Assembly (NCBI RefSeq): GCF_021168555.1 | Contig: NZ_JAJOZS010000002.1 | Span: forward strand, 421,307 to 485,306 | DNA length: 64,000 nucleotides | From: Stenotrophomonas sp. MMGLT7 | Lineage (GTDB): Bacteria; Pseudomonadota; Gammaproteobacteria; Xanthomonadales; Xanthomonadaceae | Direction: 5' to 3' | Shown: positions 46,512-55,171 of the stretch, in pieces | How the letters are laid out: each line of letters opens with the position of its first letter | How positions within the stretch are numbered: the stretch's first letter is position 1 | Notes under the pieces: model-generated | Databases searched by the model: none | What the model saw: the letters and a program-made list of their open reading frames with translations, nothing else | Told to the model about the DNA's origin: nothing | Translations under genes and position numbers: made by a program

Positions 46512-49400
46512 ATGCGCCGTATCCTGTTCCTCTCGATCGCCCTCGCCCTGCACGCCGGCACCGCCGCCGCGCAGGAACCCGCCGCCGCGACCGAGGCCAT
46601 TGCGTCGCAGCCACTGGACCGCGCGCTCAACGCGCTCTCGCGCCAGACCGGGCTGCAGTTCGTCTACGACGCGAAGGCCATCGGCAACCCGGTCACGCGC
46701 GCGACCGCCGCGGGCCTGCCGCCCGAGCAGGCGCTGCGGCAACTGCTGGCCGGCACCGGGCTGCGCTACCGCCGCCTCAACGCGGACACCGTGACCATCG
46801 AGCCCGAGCCGGCACCGGCCGCCTCGCCGCCGCGCGCGGCCCCGGCCGCCGCCGCCGCGCCCGCGCAGACGGCGGCGCCGCTGCAGCAGCTGGAGCGGAT
46901 CGAGGTGACCGGCAGCTACGCCGGCAGCCTGAGCGAGCAGTCCCGGCTCAAGCGCTACGCCGACAACGTGGTCGACGTGATCGCCGCCGAGGACATCGGC
47001 AAGCTGCCGGCACAGAACGTCGCCGAGGCGCTGCAGCGGGTGACCGGCGTGGCGATCGAGCGCGACCGCGGCGAAGGCGTGTACGTGCGCGTGCGCGGCC
47101 TCGGCGCCAACTTCCAGGTCACCACGCTCAACGGCCAGACCATGGCGGTCAACGAGAACGTGCGCACCTCCGGCCAGACCGGCCGCCAGTTCCGCTACGA
47201 CACCCTGCCGGCCGAGCTGGTGTCGGGCCTGGACGTGATCAAGAGCCCGAGCGCGAACCTCGACGAGGGCGCGATCGGCGGCATCGTCAACGTGCGCACG
47301 TTCAAGCCGCTGGAGCTGGGCAGGACGATGTTCAGCGGCTCGATCGAGAACAGCCATCCCGAGCTGGCCGACGCCAACGACCCGCGCGTGTCCGGGCTGT
47401 TCAACTGGGTCAACGCCGACGACACCTTCGGCGTCCTGGTCTCCGCCGCCCATTCCAAGCGCCACACGCGCCAGGACCGGGTCAACGAGGTCAGCTGGGA
47501 CTACTACGAGGACGGCGTGCCCGGCGTCGCGGGCGCCTACTACGTGCCGACCGGCGTGCGCCCGACGCTGGAACTGGAGAAGCGCGAACGCACCGGCGTG
47601 GCCGCCTCGCTGCAGTGGCGCCCGAGCGACCGGCTCGACCTCGACCTGGACCTGTTCTACGCGCGGCAGAAGGTCAACTACGACGAGTACAGCCTGGGCA
47701 CCAGCTTCTCGCTGGCGAACATGCGCAACATCGGGGTCAGCGACGGCGGCATCACCTCGTTCGACTACGACAACGCCCAGGTCCAGCTCTCGCGCGAGAC
47801 CTCCGGCATCACCGACGAGAACAGGGCCGTCGACCTCAGCGGCAAGTGGACCGGCGACCTGTGGACGCTCGCCGGTACCGCCTTCCACTCCGCCGCGCAC
47901 AGCTGGGACTCGGACCCGATCCGCCGCACCCGCTTCATCACCGGCAACAGCGTGGACATGAGCGTAGCGATGCCCGCCGCCTCCGGCGACGACGTGCCCA
48001 GCCTGGGCTTCGCCGACTACGACCCGACCTCGGCCGCCGCCACCCCCGGGCGACGCCTGGAGTGGCGCACGATCGACGCGACGGACAAGGAATCTGCGCT
48101 GCAGTTCGACGCCGAGCGCGCGCTCGACGGCGGCTTCTTCCGCACCCTGAAGGCCGGCGTGAAGTACCGCGACCGCTCGCGCGACTACCAGCGCCGCGAC
48201 CTGGTCAAGACCGGCGGCATCGCCGGCGTCTACTTCGACGGCGGCTACTTCACCGCGCTGCCGGTGGGCGACTTCCTGTCCGGCGCCAGCGGCAGCGTCC
48301 CGACCGAATGGCTGGCGCCGATCGAGGAGCCGTTCTGGGGCGACTACCCGGCCGCCTCCGACCTGGCCAACACGCCCAGCGCCGCCGACCTGCAGAACTC
48401 GTACACGATCAAGGAGAAGATCGCCGCCGGCTACGTGATGAGCGACTTCGAGCGCGACCTGGCCGGACGCCCGCTGCGCGGCAACGTCGGCGTGCGCCTG
48501 TCCCGCACCAGCCAGGCCACCGATGGCCATGCGGCGATGTCGGGCAGCAGCGCCGCCGAACCGGTGCACTACCAGCGCAGCTACAGCAACGTGCTGCCCT
48601 CGCTCAACGCCGCCTGGGACGTGCGCGAGGACATGGTGCTGCGCGCCGCCGCGGCCAAGGTGATCACCCGCCCGGACCTGACCGACCTGTCGTCGAAGCT
48701 GACCTTCAACTCCAGCGGCACCATCCTGACCGCCAGCGGCGGCAACCCGAACCTGGAGCCGTACCAGGCCTGGCAGTACGACCTGAGCTGGGAGTGGTAC
48801 ATCGACACGACCTCGGCGCTGACCGCCGGCCTGTTCTACAAGGACATCTCGCGCTTCATCCAGACCCAGTACTCCTACATCCAGTACAACGGCCAGACCT
48901 ACCTGCTGAACTCCAAGACCAACGGCAGCAAGGCCAGCGTCAAGGGCGCGGAAGTGGCCTACCAGCAGCTGTTCGCCGGGCTGCCGGCGCCGCTGGACGG
49001 GCTCGGCATCCAGCTCAACTACACCTGGACCGACAGCAAGGCGCTGTACACCGACGACGACGGCAGCACCTTCAACGACGCGCTCGAGGGCGTGGCCAGC
49101 AACAGCTACAACGCCACGCTGTTCTACGAGAAGGGGCCGTTCGCCGCGCGCGTCAGCTACAGCTGGCTCGACGACGTGGTCAACGCGGTCGGCACCGCCG
49201 GCCTGGCCACGCTCGACAACGACGATTTCGGCAGCCTCGATGCCAGCGTGTCGTGGCAGGTCAACGACAACCTGTCGCTGTTCGCCAACGCGATCAACCT
49301 GACCGGCGAGGTGCAGCGCCAGTACGTCGGCAACCACCTGTTCGGCGGCTACACCGACTACGGCCGCACCTGGTCGGTCGGCCTGCGCGCGCGCTTCTGA
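46512..49400 (+). CDS. TonB-dependent receptor with N-terminal STN signalling domain
   Basis: 962-residue outer-membrane transducer-receptor. Signal peptide (MRRILFLSIALALHAGTAAAQ); STN domain ~30-95 (ASQPLDRALNALSRQTGLQFVYDAKAIGNPVTRATAAGLPPEQALRQLLAGTGLRYRR); proline-rich linker; plug ~145-255 (VIAAEDIGKLPAQNVAEALQRVTGVAIERDRGEGVYVRVRGLGANFQVTTLNG); 22-strand barrel ending in ARF. It belongs to the Xanthomonas/Caulobacter TonB receptor group. The STN domain contacts FecR, giving trans-envelope signalling to the sigma factor gene two places upstream. The phytase-type phosphatase gene follows 141 bp downstream, so an organic phosphate is a plausible ligand. The start at 46512 is chosen for the signal peptide. 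Confidence 0.92.
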   Translation: MRRILFLSIALALHAGTAAAQEPAAATEAIASQPLDRALNALSRQTGLQFVYDAKAIGNPVTRATAAGLPPEQALRQLLAGTGLRYRRLNADTVTIEPEPAPAASPPRAAPAAAAAPAQTAAPLQQLERIEVTGSYAGSLSEQSRLKRYADNVVDVIAAEDIGKLPAQNVAEALQRVTGVAIERDRGEGVYVRVRGLGANFQVTTLNGQTMAVNENVRTSGQTGRQFRYDTLPAELVSGLDVIKSPSANLDEGAIGGIVNVRTFKPLELGRTMFSGSIENSHPELADANDPRVSGLFNWVNADDTFGVLVSAAHSKRHTRQDRVNEVSWDYYEDGVPGVAGAYYVPTGVRPTLELEKRERTGVAASLQWRPSDRLDLDLDLFYARQKVNYDEYSLGTSFSLANMRNIGVSDGGITSFDYDNAQVQLSRETSGITDENRAVDLSGKWTGDLWTLAGTAFHSAAHSWDSDPIRRTRFITGNSVDMSVAMPAASGDDVPSLGFADYDPTSAAATPGRRLEWRTIDATDKESALQFDAERALDGGFFRTLKAGVKYRDRSRDYQRRDLVKTGGIAGVYFDGGYFTALPVGDFLSGASGSVPTEWLAPIEEPFWGDYPAASDLANTPSAADLQNSYTIKEKIAAGYVMSDFERDLAGRPLRGNVGVRLSRTSQATDGHAAMSGSSAAEPVHYQRSYSNVLPSLNAAWDVREDMVLRAAAAKVITRPDLTDLSSKLTFNSSGTILTASGGNPNLEPYQAWQYDLSWEWYIDTTSALTAGLFYKDISRFIQTQYSYIQYNGQTYLLNSKTNGSKASVKGAEVAYQQLFAGLPAPLDGLGIQLNYTWTDSKALYTDDDGSTFNDALEGVASNSYNATLFYEKGPFAARVSYSWLDDVVNAVGTAGLATLDNDDFGSLDASVSWQVNDNLSLFANAINLTGEVQRQYVGNHLFGGYTDYGRTWSVGLRARF

Positions 49401-49443
49401 GCCACGACGCCCCCGATCCCCGCATGAGCGCTGCCTGATCGCC

Positions 49444-49510
49444 GCAGGAGCGGCTTCAGTCGCGATGGGCTTCACCGGTAGAGCCCCATCGCGACTGAAG
49501 TCGCTCCTGC
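49444..49510. repeat. REP-type inverted repeat
   Basis: GCAGGAGCGGCTTCAGTCGC with GATGGGCTTCACCGGTAG, then AGCCCCATCGCGACTGAAG and TCGCTCCTGC. It lies between the first TonB receptor gene and the phosphatase gene, so it could moderate read-through from one to the other. Confidence 0.9.
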
Positions 49511-49541
49511 GGGGCCCACTCCCTTCCGAGCCTGCCCACCG

Positions 49542-50927
49542 ATGCCCTTCCCCTCACGTCCCCTCTCCCGCGCACTGCTCGCCCTCGCCCTGCTGCTCCC
49601 GCTCGCCGGCACCGCCGCCGCGCAGGAAACGCTGGAGAAAGTGCTCATCCTCAAGCGCCACGGCGTGCGCGCGGCGATGTCCAGCCCCGAGCGGCTGGGC
49701 GAGTTCTCGCTGCGGCCGTGGCCGCGCTTCGCCGTGCCCGCCGGGCACCTGACCGCGAACGGCGCGCAGCTGGAACGCCTGTTCGGCGACTACTACCACG
49801 CCCTGTACCGGCAATCGGGCCTGCTGCGCGGCGACCGCGGCGACTGCGGCCGCGCCTACTACTGGGCCAACCGCACCCAGCGCACCATCGCCTCGGCGCA
49901 GGCGCTGGCGCAAACGCTGACGCCCGGCTGCGACGCCCGGGTGCACCACGTCGCCGACGGCGACTCCGACCCGCTGTTCGACGGCCCGCCCGCGCTGCAC
50001 ACGCCGCAGGCCGCCGCGCTCGCGCGGGCGGCATTGGCCGGGCGCATCGGCGCCGACGCGCAGGCGTGGAACGCCACCCAGCAGGATGCGATCGACAGCC
50101 TGCAGGCGCTGCTGCTGCAATGCACGCAGCGCCCCTGCCCGGCCGACGCCGCGCCCGGCAAGCGCCGGCTCGACGCGGTGCCGGCGGAACTGTCCGACCA
50201 GCCGCGCGGCATCCCCGGCATCGAAGGCCCCGCCGCCACCGCCTCCGGCCTCACCGAGAGCCTGCTGATGGCCTGGGCCGACGGCCACGACTTCGCCGCG
50301 CTCGGCTGGCAGGGGCTGGACGAGGCCATGCTGCTGCGCGTGTTCGCCCCGCACCAGGCCGAGTTCGCGCTGCGCCTGCGCGCGCCGGACGTGGCGCGCA
50401 TGGCCAGTTCGCACCTGGCTGCGCGCCTGCTCGCCACGCTGCTGCAGGGCACCTCCGCCGCCACGCCCTACCCCGCGATCGGCGGCGACGCGCCGCTGGT
50501 GGTGGTGTCCGGCCACGACGGCACGCTGACCCTGCTGGCCGGCCTGCTCGGCCTGCACTGGCAGCTGCCCGGCTACCAGCCCGACCAGACCGCGCCCGGC
50601 GGCGCGCTGGTGTTCGAGCGCTGGCGCCGCGCCGACGGCAGCCGCGTGGTCCGCGTGCGCTACACCGCGCAGAGCCTGGCGCAGATGCGCGAGCGCCGTG
50701 TGCTGGACCTGGATGCGCCGCCGCTTTCGGCCACGGTGTTCGTCCCCGGCTGCGGCAGCGCCAGCGAGCGGTTCGACTGCGCGCTGGCCGACTTCGCGCG
50801 CACGCTCGATCGCGCCATCGATCCGGCCTACGCGGTCGCGGCCGATGGCGACGCCGCCCGCCCCCGCGCGGGCAGCGCCGATGCGGGCCACGGCGATGAG
50901 GGCCGGGCGGCAATAAAACGTCCATGA
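49542..50927 (+). CDS. Periplasmic histidine acid phosphatase, phytase (AppA) type
   Basis: 461-residue exported histidine phosphatase, branch 2. Signal peptide (LLALALLLPLAGTAAAQ). Catalytic RHGxRx motif is LKRHGVRAAM (Arg39, His40, Arg43), where the usual Pro after RHGVRA is Ala; proton donor HD is in VVSGHDGTLTLLAG (His325-Asp326). E. coli AppA-like enzymes cleave phytate or glucose-1-phosphate. A cysteine-containing alpha domain (~95-290) is present, with GLTESLLMAWADG and FELRL-like blocks typical of the family. It follows the signalling receptor gene and leads into the PLC gene; its last 18 bp overlap the start of the shared regulatory element at 50910. Confidence 0.9.
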   Translation: MPFPSRPLSRALLALALLLPLAGTAAAQETLEKVLILKRHGVRAAMSSPERLGEFSLRPWPRFAVPAGHLTANGAQLERLFGDYYHALYRQSGLLRGDRGDCGRAYYWANRTQRTIASAQALAQTLTPGCDARVHHVADGDSDPLFDGPPALHTPQAAALARAALAGRIGADAQAWNATQQDAIDSLQALLLQCTQRPCPADAAPGKRRLDAVPAELSDQPRGIPGIEGPAATASGLTESLLMAWADGHDFAALGWQGLDEAMLLRVFAPHQAEFALRLRAPDVARMASSHLAARLLATLLQGTSAATPYPAIGGDAPLVVVSGHDGTLTLLAGLLGLHWQLPGYQPDQTAPGGALVFERWRRADGSRVVRVRYTAQSLAQMRERRVLDLDAPPLSATVFVPGCGSASERFDCALADFARTLDRAIDPAYAVAADGDAARPRAGSADAGHGDEGRAAIKRP

Positions 50928-50967
50928 ACGTCGTATAGCTTCGGGTGCCGCCTGCTGGCGGTCACCC
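50910..50967 (+). promoter_or_regulatory. Shared promoter-like element with hairpin, copy 1 (before PLC gene)
   Basis: Positions 50910-50945 match 55041-55076 at 32 of 36 bases. Contains AACGTC at 50917-50922 and again at 50927-50932 (10-bp period), then a TAGCTT hexamer at 50936-50941. Immediately after, GGGTG-CCGCC-TGCT-GGCGG-T-CACCC (50943-50967) can fold as a stem-loop. TAGnnT fits the -10 form seen elsewhere in this window, so the hairpin would be at the very 5' end of the transcript. The direct repeats lie where an activator or ECF -35 contact would be. Begins inside the phosphatase stop region. Confidence 0.6.
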
Positions 50968-51075
50968 GTCCCTTCCTGTCGCGCTCGCCCCGCATGCCGG
51001 CGATGGCTGCGCGCCGGTCGGCCTCGTGCGTGTCCCCGGCCCTGGTCCCGCTTCCCCACCACCCGAGCAGACCCG

Positions 51076-52089
51076 ATGAAAACCAAACCGGCATTACTCG
51101 CGCTGTCGCTGTGCCTTTCGTTCGCCGCCGCCTGCCATGCGCAGACGCGTCCGGAAAGCGGCGACCTGGACCTGTTCCCGCTCAACCACGTGCAGCTGGC
51201 CGGCTCGCACAACACCTTCGACAAGAAGGACGAGTACGAGTACCTCAGCAACGCCTTCGCCGACGTGCAGATGGTCGAGATCGACGTGTGGACCAACCTC
51301 GGCAGCTGGCGCGTCTCGCACAGCAATCCGCTGGCCAACGTCAACAACTGCCCCAAGAGCGGACTGGCCGGCAACGAACGCAACCAGGACCTGCGCTCGT
51401 GCATCGACACGATCGCCAGCTACCACCGCGACCATCCCGGCCACCCGTTGCTGCTGGTCAAGCTGGAGCTCAAGAACGGCTTCGGCAGCAACACCCAGCC
51501 GGCGAACCTGGACGACCTGATCGCCGACATCGCCGGCGGCGGCGCCGGTGCGCGCATCCCCGAGGCGGACATCTTCACCCCACTCAAGCTGATGTGCCGC
51601 GACGACGCCTGCGGCAGCCTGTACGCCACGCCCGAGGAGGCACTGGCGCACAAGGACTGGCCCACCCTGGGCGAACTGCGTGGCAAGGTGATGTTCGTGC
51701 TGATTCCCGGCACCGTCTCCGATGGCGCCCCGCGCGACTACGCCAGCGCCCTGGCAAGCGGCAAGGCGCGGCTGGGATTCCCGGCGATCGCGGTCAAGCA
51801 GTCCAGCGACCCGCGCACCGACTACTACGGCGTCAACGCGCCGTGGAACGTGATATTCGACATCCAGGCCGGGCGCCTGGACAGCGGCGAGATCCCGCAG
51901 GCGCTGGTGCGCGCCTGGGCCGCCCGGAACTTCCTGCTCTCGGTCAACGACGAGACCCCCGGCGGCGCCGGCGCCGACGTCGCCGCCGGCCGCGCGCGGC
52001 TGCACCAGCTGGCCGAGGACTTCAACGCCAACATCGTCAGTACCGACCAGGAACGCAGCGGCATCCCCGCCTCCTTCGCGATCCCCTGA
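51076..52089 (+). CDS. Secreted calcium-dependent phosphoinositide phospholipase C-like phosphodiesterase
   Basis: 337-residue exported TIM-barrel phosphodiesterase of the Ca2+-dependent PI-PLC (PI-PLC-C1) type. Signal peptide (ALLALSLCLSFAAACHA). Active-site blocks are LNHVQLAGSHNTFD (His45), MVEIDVWTN (Glu68, Asp70, metal ligands), WRVSHSNPL (His82), and LLVKLELKNG. The family cleaves phosphatidylinositol or related diesters to give inositol phosphates. Neighbouring genes encode a phytase-type phosphatase and a TonB receptor starting 122 bp downstream, which suggests stepwise release and uptake of inositol or phosphate (inference). The shared 36-base element lies 130 bp upstream. Confidence 0.88.
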   Translation: MKTKPALLALSLCLSFAAACHAQTRPESGDLDLFPLNHVQLAGSHNTFDKKDEYEYLSNAFADVQMVEIDVWTNLGSWRVSHSNPLANVNNCPKSGLAGNERNQDLRSCIDTIASYHRDHPGHPLLLVKLELKNGFGSNTQPANLDDLIADIAGGGAGARIPEADIFTPLKLMCRDDACGSLYATPEEALAHKDWPTLGELRGKVMFVLIPGTVSDGAPRDYASALASGKARLGFPAIAVKQSSDPRTDYYGVNAPWNVIFDIQAGRLDSGEIPQALVRAWAARNFLLSVNDETPGGAGADVAAGRARLHQLAEDFNANIVSTDQERSGIPASFAIP

Positions 52090-52211
52090 TCGTCCCGTCA
52101 CCGGCATGCCGCGTGCGGCGCCTCGCGGGGCCGGCCGGTCCGGCCCCGCGTCCGCTGCTGCCGCCGTCGCCACGGCTGCCCCCGCCTTTTCCACTCCTTC
52201 CAGAGAGAGCA

Positions 52212-54971
52212 ATGAACCGCCCCTGCCGTTCCTCCATGCCCGGACCCTCCCTGCAGCGCCGCCCGCTCGCCGGCGCGCTGCTGATCGCACTGGCCTGCCT
52301 GCCCTGCACCGCGCAGGCGCAGGACACGTCGACGACGTCCGCCGATCCCACCACCCTGGATACCGTCGTGGTCTCCGGCTACCGCCAGAGCGTGGAACGC
52401 GCCGCCGACCTCAAGCGCGATGCGGTGCTCCAGCGCGACAGCATCGTCGCCGACGACATCGCCTCGTTCCCCGACACCAACCTGGCCGAGTCGCTGCAGC
52501 GCATCCCCGGCGTGGCCATCACCCGCGACGCCGGCGAGGGCCGGCAGATCTCCCTGCGCGGGCTCGGACCGGAGTTCACCCGGGTGCGCCTGAACGGCAT
52601 GGACGCGCTCAGCACCTCCACCAGCACCGATGCCCGCGGCGGCACCAACCGCAGCCGCGGCTTCGACTTCAACATCTTCGCCTCCGAACTGTTCAACCGC
52701 ATCGACGTCACCAAGAGCGGCGACGCCCAGACCGGCGAAGGCGGGCTGGCCGGCACCGTCGACCTGCACACGCCGCGCCCGTTCGACTTCCCCGGCTTCA
52801 AGCTCGCCGCCTCGGCCGGCGGGCTGTACCAGGAGAACAGCGAGAAGACCAGCCCGCGTGCCGCCGTCCTGCTCTCCAACACCTTCGCCGACGGGCGCCT
52901 GGGCGCGTTGTTCTCGGCCGCCTACAGCCGCCGCCAGACCGTGGAATACGGCCACAGCACCGTGCGCTGGGGCAGCGGCGGCTGGAACCTGGACAACGTC
53001 GCCGACAGCGTCGATGCCGGCCTGGCCGCACGCCTGAACGGCAGCGGCGACGACAAGCTGTTCTACCCGCGCTTCGACCGCTACGACGTCTACGATTACG
53101 ACCAGAAGCGCATGGGCCTGACCGGCGCACTGCAGTTCCAGGCCAGCGACGACACCCTGTTCAACCTGGACCTGGCCTACGGCCGCATGCGCAGCGAACG
53201 CGAGGAGTACCACATCGACGCCTCCTCCTTCAGCCGCGCCAACGCGCCGGGCCTGTACAACAGCGGCATCGGCGAGACCACCATCAAGGCGCTGGAGGTG
53301 GCCGGCAACAGCATCGTCTACGGCGACTACGGCAACGTCGACATCCGCTCGGACAACCACCGGAACCTGGCCACCACCACCTATCGCCAGGCGGTGCTGT
53401 CGATGGACAGCGACGTCAGCGAGCGCCTGCACGTGGATGCGCTGCTCGGCTTCCAGGACTCGCGGCTGGACAACCCGAAGGACAACAACCTGTTCTTCTT
53501 CTCGCAGAACCAGGACTTCAGCATCGACTACCGCAACAACAGCCGCGTGCCGGTGATGGGCTATGGCTTCGACATCGCCGATCCGTCGCAGTACTTCCTC
53601 GACATCGTCCGCATCCGCCATGGCGAGACCTCCAACCGCTTCAACACGTTCAAGTTCGACGCCCGCTACGCGCTGACCGACGTGCTGACCCTGAAGGCCG
53701 GCGCCGATGCGCACAGCCAGACCTATTCCAGCGCCTACTGGTCCAGCGACTTCACCGACCAGCGCTACCGCCCGGTGGGCGACATCTCCACCGTGCTGCC
53801 CCACGACTTCGCCGGCGGCACCGGAGTTTCCGGCGCGCCCCGCGGCTGGCTGGTGGCCGACCTGGACAACGCCTTCGCCACCCTCGGCGCCGCCGGCTAC
53901 AGTCCGGCACTGGACTACGGCAGCACCTGGTCGGTCAACGAGAAGCCGTGGAACCTGTATGCCCAGCTCGACTTCGACAGCGAGCTGGGCGGCAAGCGCT
54001 GGCGCGGCAACCTGGGCCTGCGCTACGGCCGCACCAGGCTGGCCAGCAGCGGCTTCGTCAGCGACGGCTCGGACTACTCGTGGGTGACGCTGGATCGCAG
54101 CTACGGCGACCTGCTGCCCTCGTTCAACAGCGCGCTGGAACTGCGCCAGGACCTGGTCTGGCGGCTGGGCGCCAACCGCAACATCACCCGCCCCACGCTG
54201 GCCTCGCTGGCGCCCAACGGCAGCGTCAACTCGCTCAACCGCACCGTCTCGGCCGGCAATCCCGGCCTCGACCCGTTCCGTGCCGACTCGATCGACACCT
54301 CGCTGGAGTGGTACTTCGACGAGGGCGGCATGCTGGCGGTGGCCGCCTTCTACAAGAAGATCGACGCGTTCATCGTCTCCACCATCACCGAGATGAGCTA
54401 CACCGACTCCGGCTACCCGCTGTCGCTGATCAACCAGGAAGTGGTCACCCCGGACCAGACCTTCAGCTTCGTCCGCCCGGTCAACGGCGAGGGCACACAC
54501 CTCAAGGGCGCGGAAATCGCCTACCAGCAGGTGCTCGACTTCCTGCCCGGCCCGCTGCGCAACCTCGGCGTGCAGATGAACTACACCTGGGCCGACGCCC
54601 GCATCGACGTGGACACCACGGGCGACGGCGACATCGCCCGCACCCTGCTGCCGGGCCTGTCGCGCAGCACCGTCAACGGCACCCTGTACTGGGAGAACGA
54701 CAGCTTCAGCGCGCGCGTGTCCGGCACCTGGCGCGACCGCTACGTCACCGCGGTGCCCGGCGGCAACGGCAACAGCGAGGCCGGCGTCAACGACAGCCTC
54801 TACCTCGACCTGTCGCTGCAGTACCGCTTCCGCCCCGGCTGGACGCTGCTGCTGCAGGGCAACAACCTCACCGACGAGGCCGAGGACCTGTACGTGGACA
54901 GCAGCAACCGCGTCTACAACTACACCCAGGCCGGACGCCAGTTCTTCCTCGGCGTGCGCTTCGAACTGTAG
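52212..54971 (+). CDS. TonB-dependent receptor, no STN domain
   Basis: 919-residue outer-membrane receptor of the Xanthomonas/Caulobacter type. Signal peptide ends near ACLPCTAQAQ; TonB box-like TLDTVVVSG; plug DDIASFPDTNLAESLQRIPGVAITRDAGEGRQISLRGLGPEFTRVRLNG; a large 22-strand barrel. It ends in FLGVRFEL, with Leu instead of the usual terminal Phe. It lacks the STN domain, so it imports without signalling. Probably co-transcribed with the PLC gene from the element at 50910; a GAGAGAG stretch precedes the ATG. Ligand likely a product of the phosphodiesterase or phosphatase (inference). Confidence 0.9.
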   Translation: MNRPCRSSMPGPSLQRRPLAGALLIALACLPCTAQAQDTSTTSADPTTLDTVVVSGYRQSVERAADLKRDAVLQRDSIVADDIASFPDTNLAESLQRIPGVAITRDAGEGRQISLRGLGPEFTRVRLNGMDALSTSTSTDARGGTNRSRGFDFNIFASELFNRIDVTKSGDAQTGEGGLAGTVDLHTPRPFDFPGFKLAASAGGLYQENSEKTSPRAAVLLSNTFADGRLGALFSAAYSRRQTVEYGHSTVRWGSGGWNLDNVADSVDAGLAARLNGSGDDKLFYPRFDRYDVYDYDQKRMGLTGALQFQASDDTLFNLDLAYGRMRSEREEYHIDASSFSRANAPGLYNSGIGETTIKALEVAGNSIVYGDYGNVDIRSDNHRNLATTTYRQAVLSMDSDVSERLHVDALLGFQDSRLDNPKDNNLFFFSQNQDFSIDYRNNSRVPVMGYGFDIADPSQYFLDIVRIRHGETSNRFNTFKFDARYALTDVLTLKAGADAHSQTYSSAYWSSDFTDQRYRPVGDISTVLPHDFAGGTGVSGAPRGWLVADLDNAFATLGAAGYSPALDYGSTWSVNEKPWNLYAQLDFDSELGGKRWRGNLGLRYGRTRLASSGFVSDGSDYSWVTLDRSYGDLLPSFNSALELRQDLVWRLGANRNITRPTLASLAPNGSVNSLNRTVSAGNPGLDPFRADSIDTSLEWYFDEGGMLAVAAFYKKIDAFIVSTITEMSYTDSGYPLSLINQEVVTPDQTFSFVRPVNGEGTHLKGAEIAYQQVLDFLPGPLRNLGVQMNYTWADARIDVDTTGDGDIARTLLPGLSRSTVNGTLYWENDSFSARVSGTWRDRYVTAVPGGNGNSEAGVNDSLYLDLSLQYRFRPGWTLLLQGNNLTDEAEDLYVDSSNRVYNYTQAGRQFFLGVRFEL

Positions 54972-55040
54972 CGCCGGCACCTGCGCAGGGACGCCGCCGC
55001 GGGTGGCGTCCCTGCGCCCCCATCCTTCCGCGGCCGCACC

Positions 55041-55100
55041 GCAACAAAACGTCCATAAACGTCCTGTAGCTTCGGGCGCGGCCCGCTGGTGGCCACGCCC
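55041..55100 (+). promoter_or_regulatory. Shared promoter-like element with hairpin, copy 2 (before third TonB receptor gene)
   Basis: Second copy of the 36-base element (55041-55076): AACGTC at 55048-55053 and 55058-55063, TAGCTT at 55067-55072. It is followed by GGGCG-C-GGCC-CGCTGGT-GGCC-A-CGCCC (55074-55100), which folds into a comparable hairpin although its sequence differs from copy 1 (GGGCG/CGCCC in place of GGGTG/CACCC). The receptor ATG is 71 bp further on. The two copies imply common control. Confidence 0.6.
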
Positions 55101-55171
55101 GTGCGTCTTGCGCGTGCAGTCGCGACGGCATGGATGCCCCCCGCAACTTCGATTCCTTTTGGGGACACACC

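Noticed and set aside
46392..49475. 1027-residue minus-strand frame opposite the first TonB receptor gene
   Set aside because: No domain or signal pattern; the TonB receptor on the plus strand explains the region fully.
50910..50945. Tandem AACGTC considered as a Pho box
   Set aside because: Pho boxes have an 11-bp period and a CTGTCAT-like core; here the period is 10 bp and the core is AACGTC. PhoB control cannot be excluded but is not supported.
52098..54980. 960-residue minus-strand frame opposite the second TonB receptor gene
   Set aside because: Val/Gly/Ala/Gln-rich shadow, no recognisable motifs.
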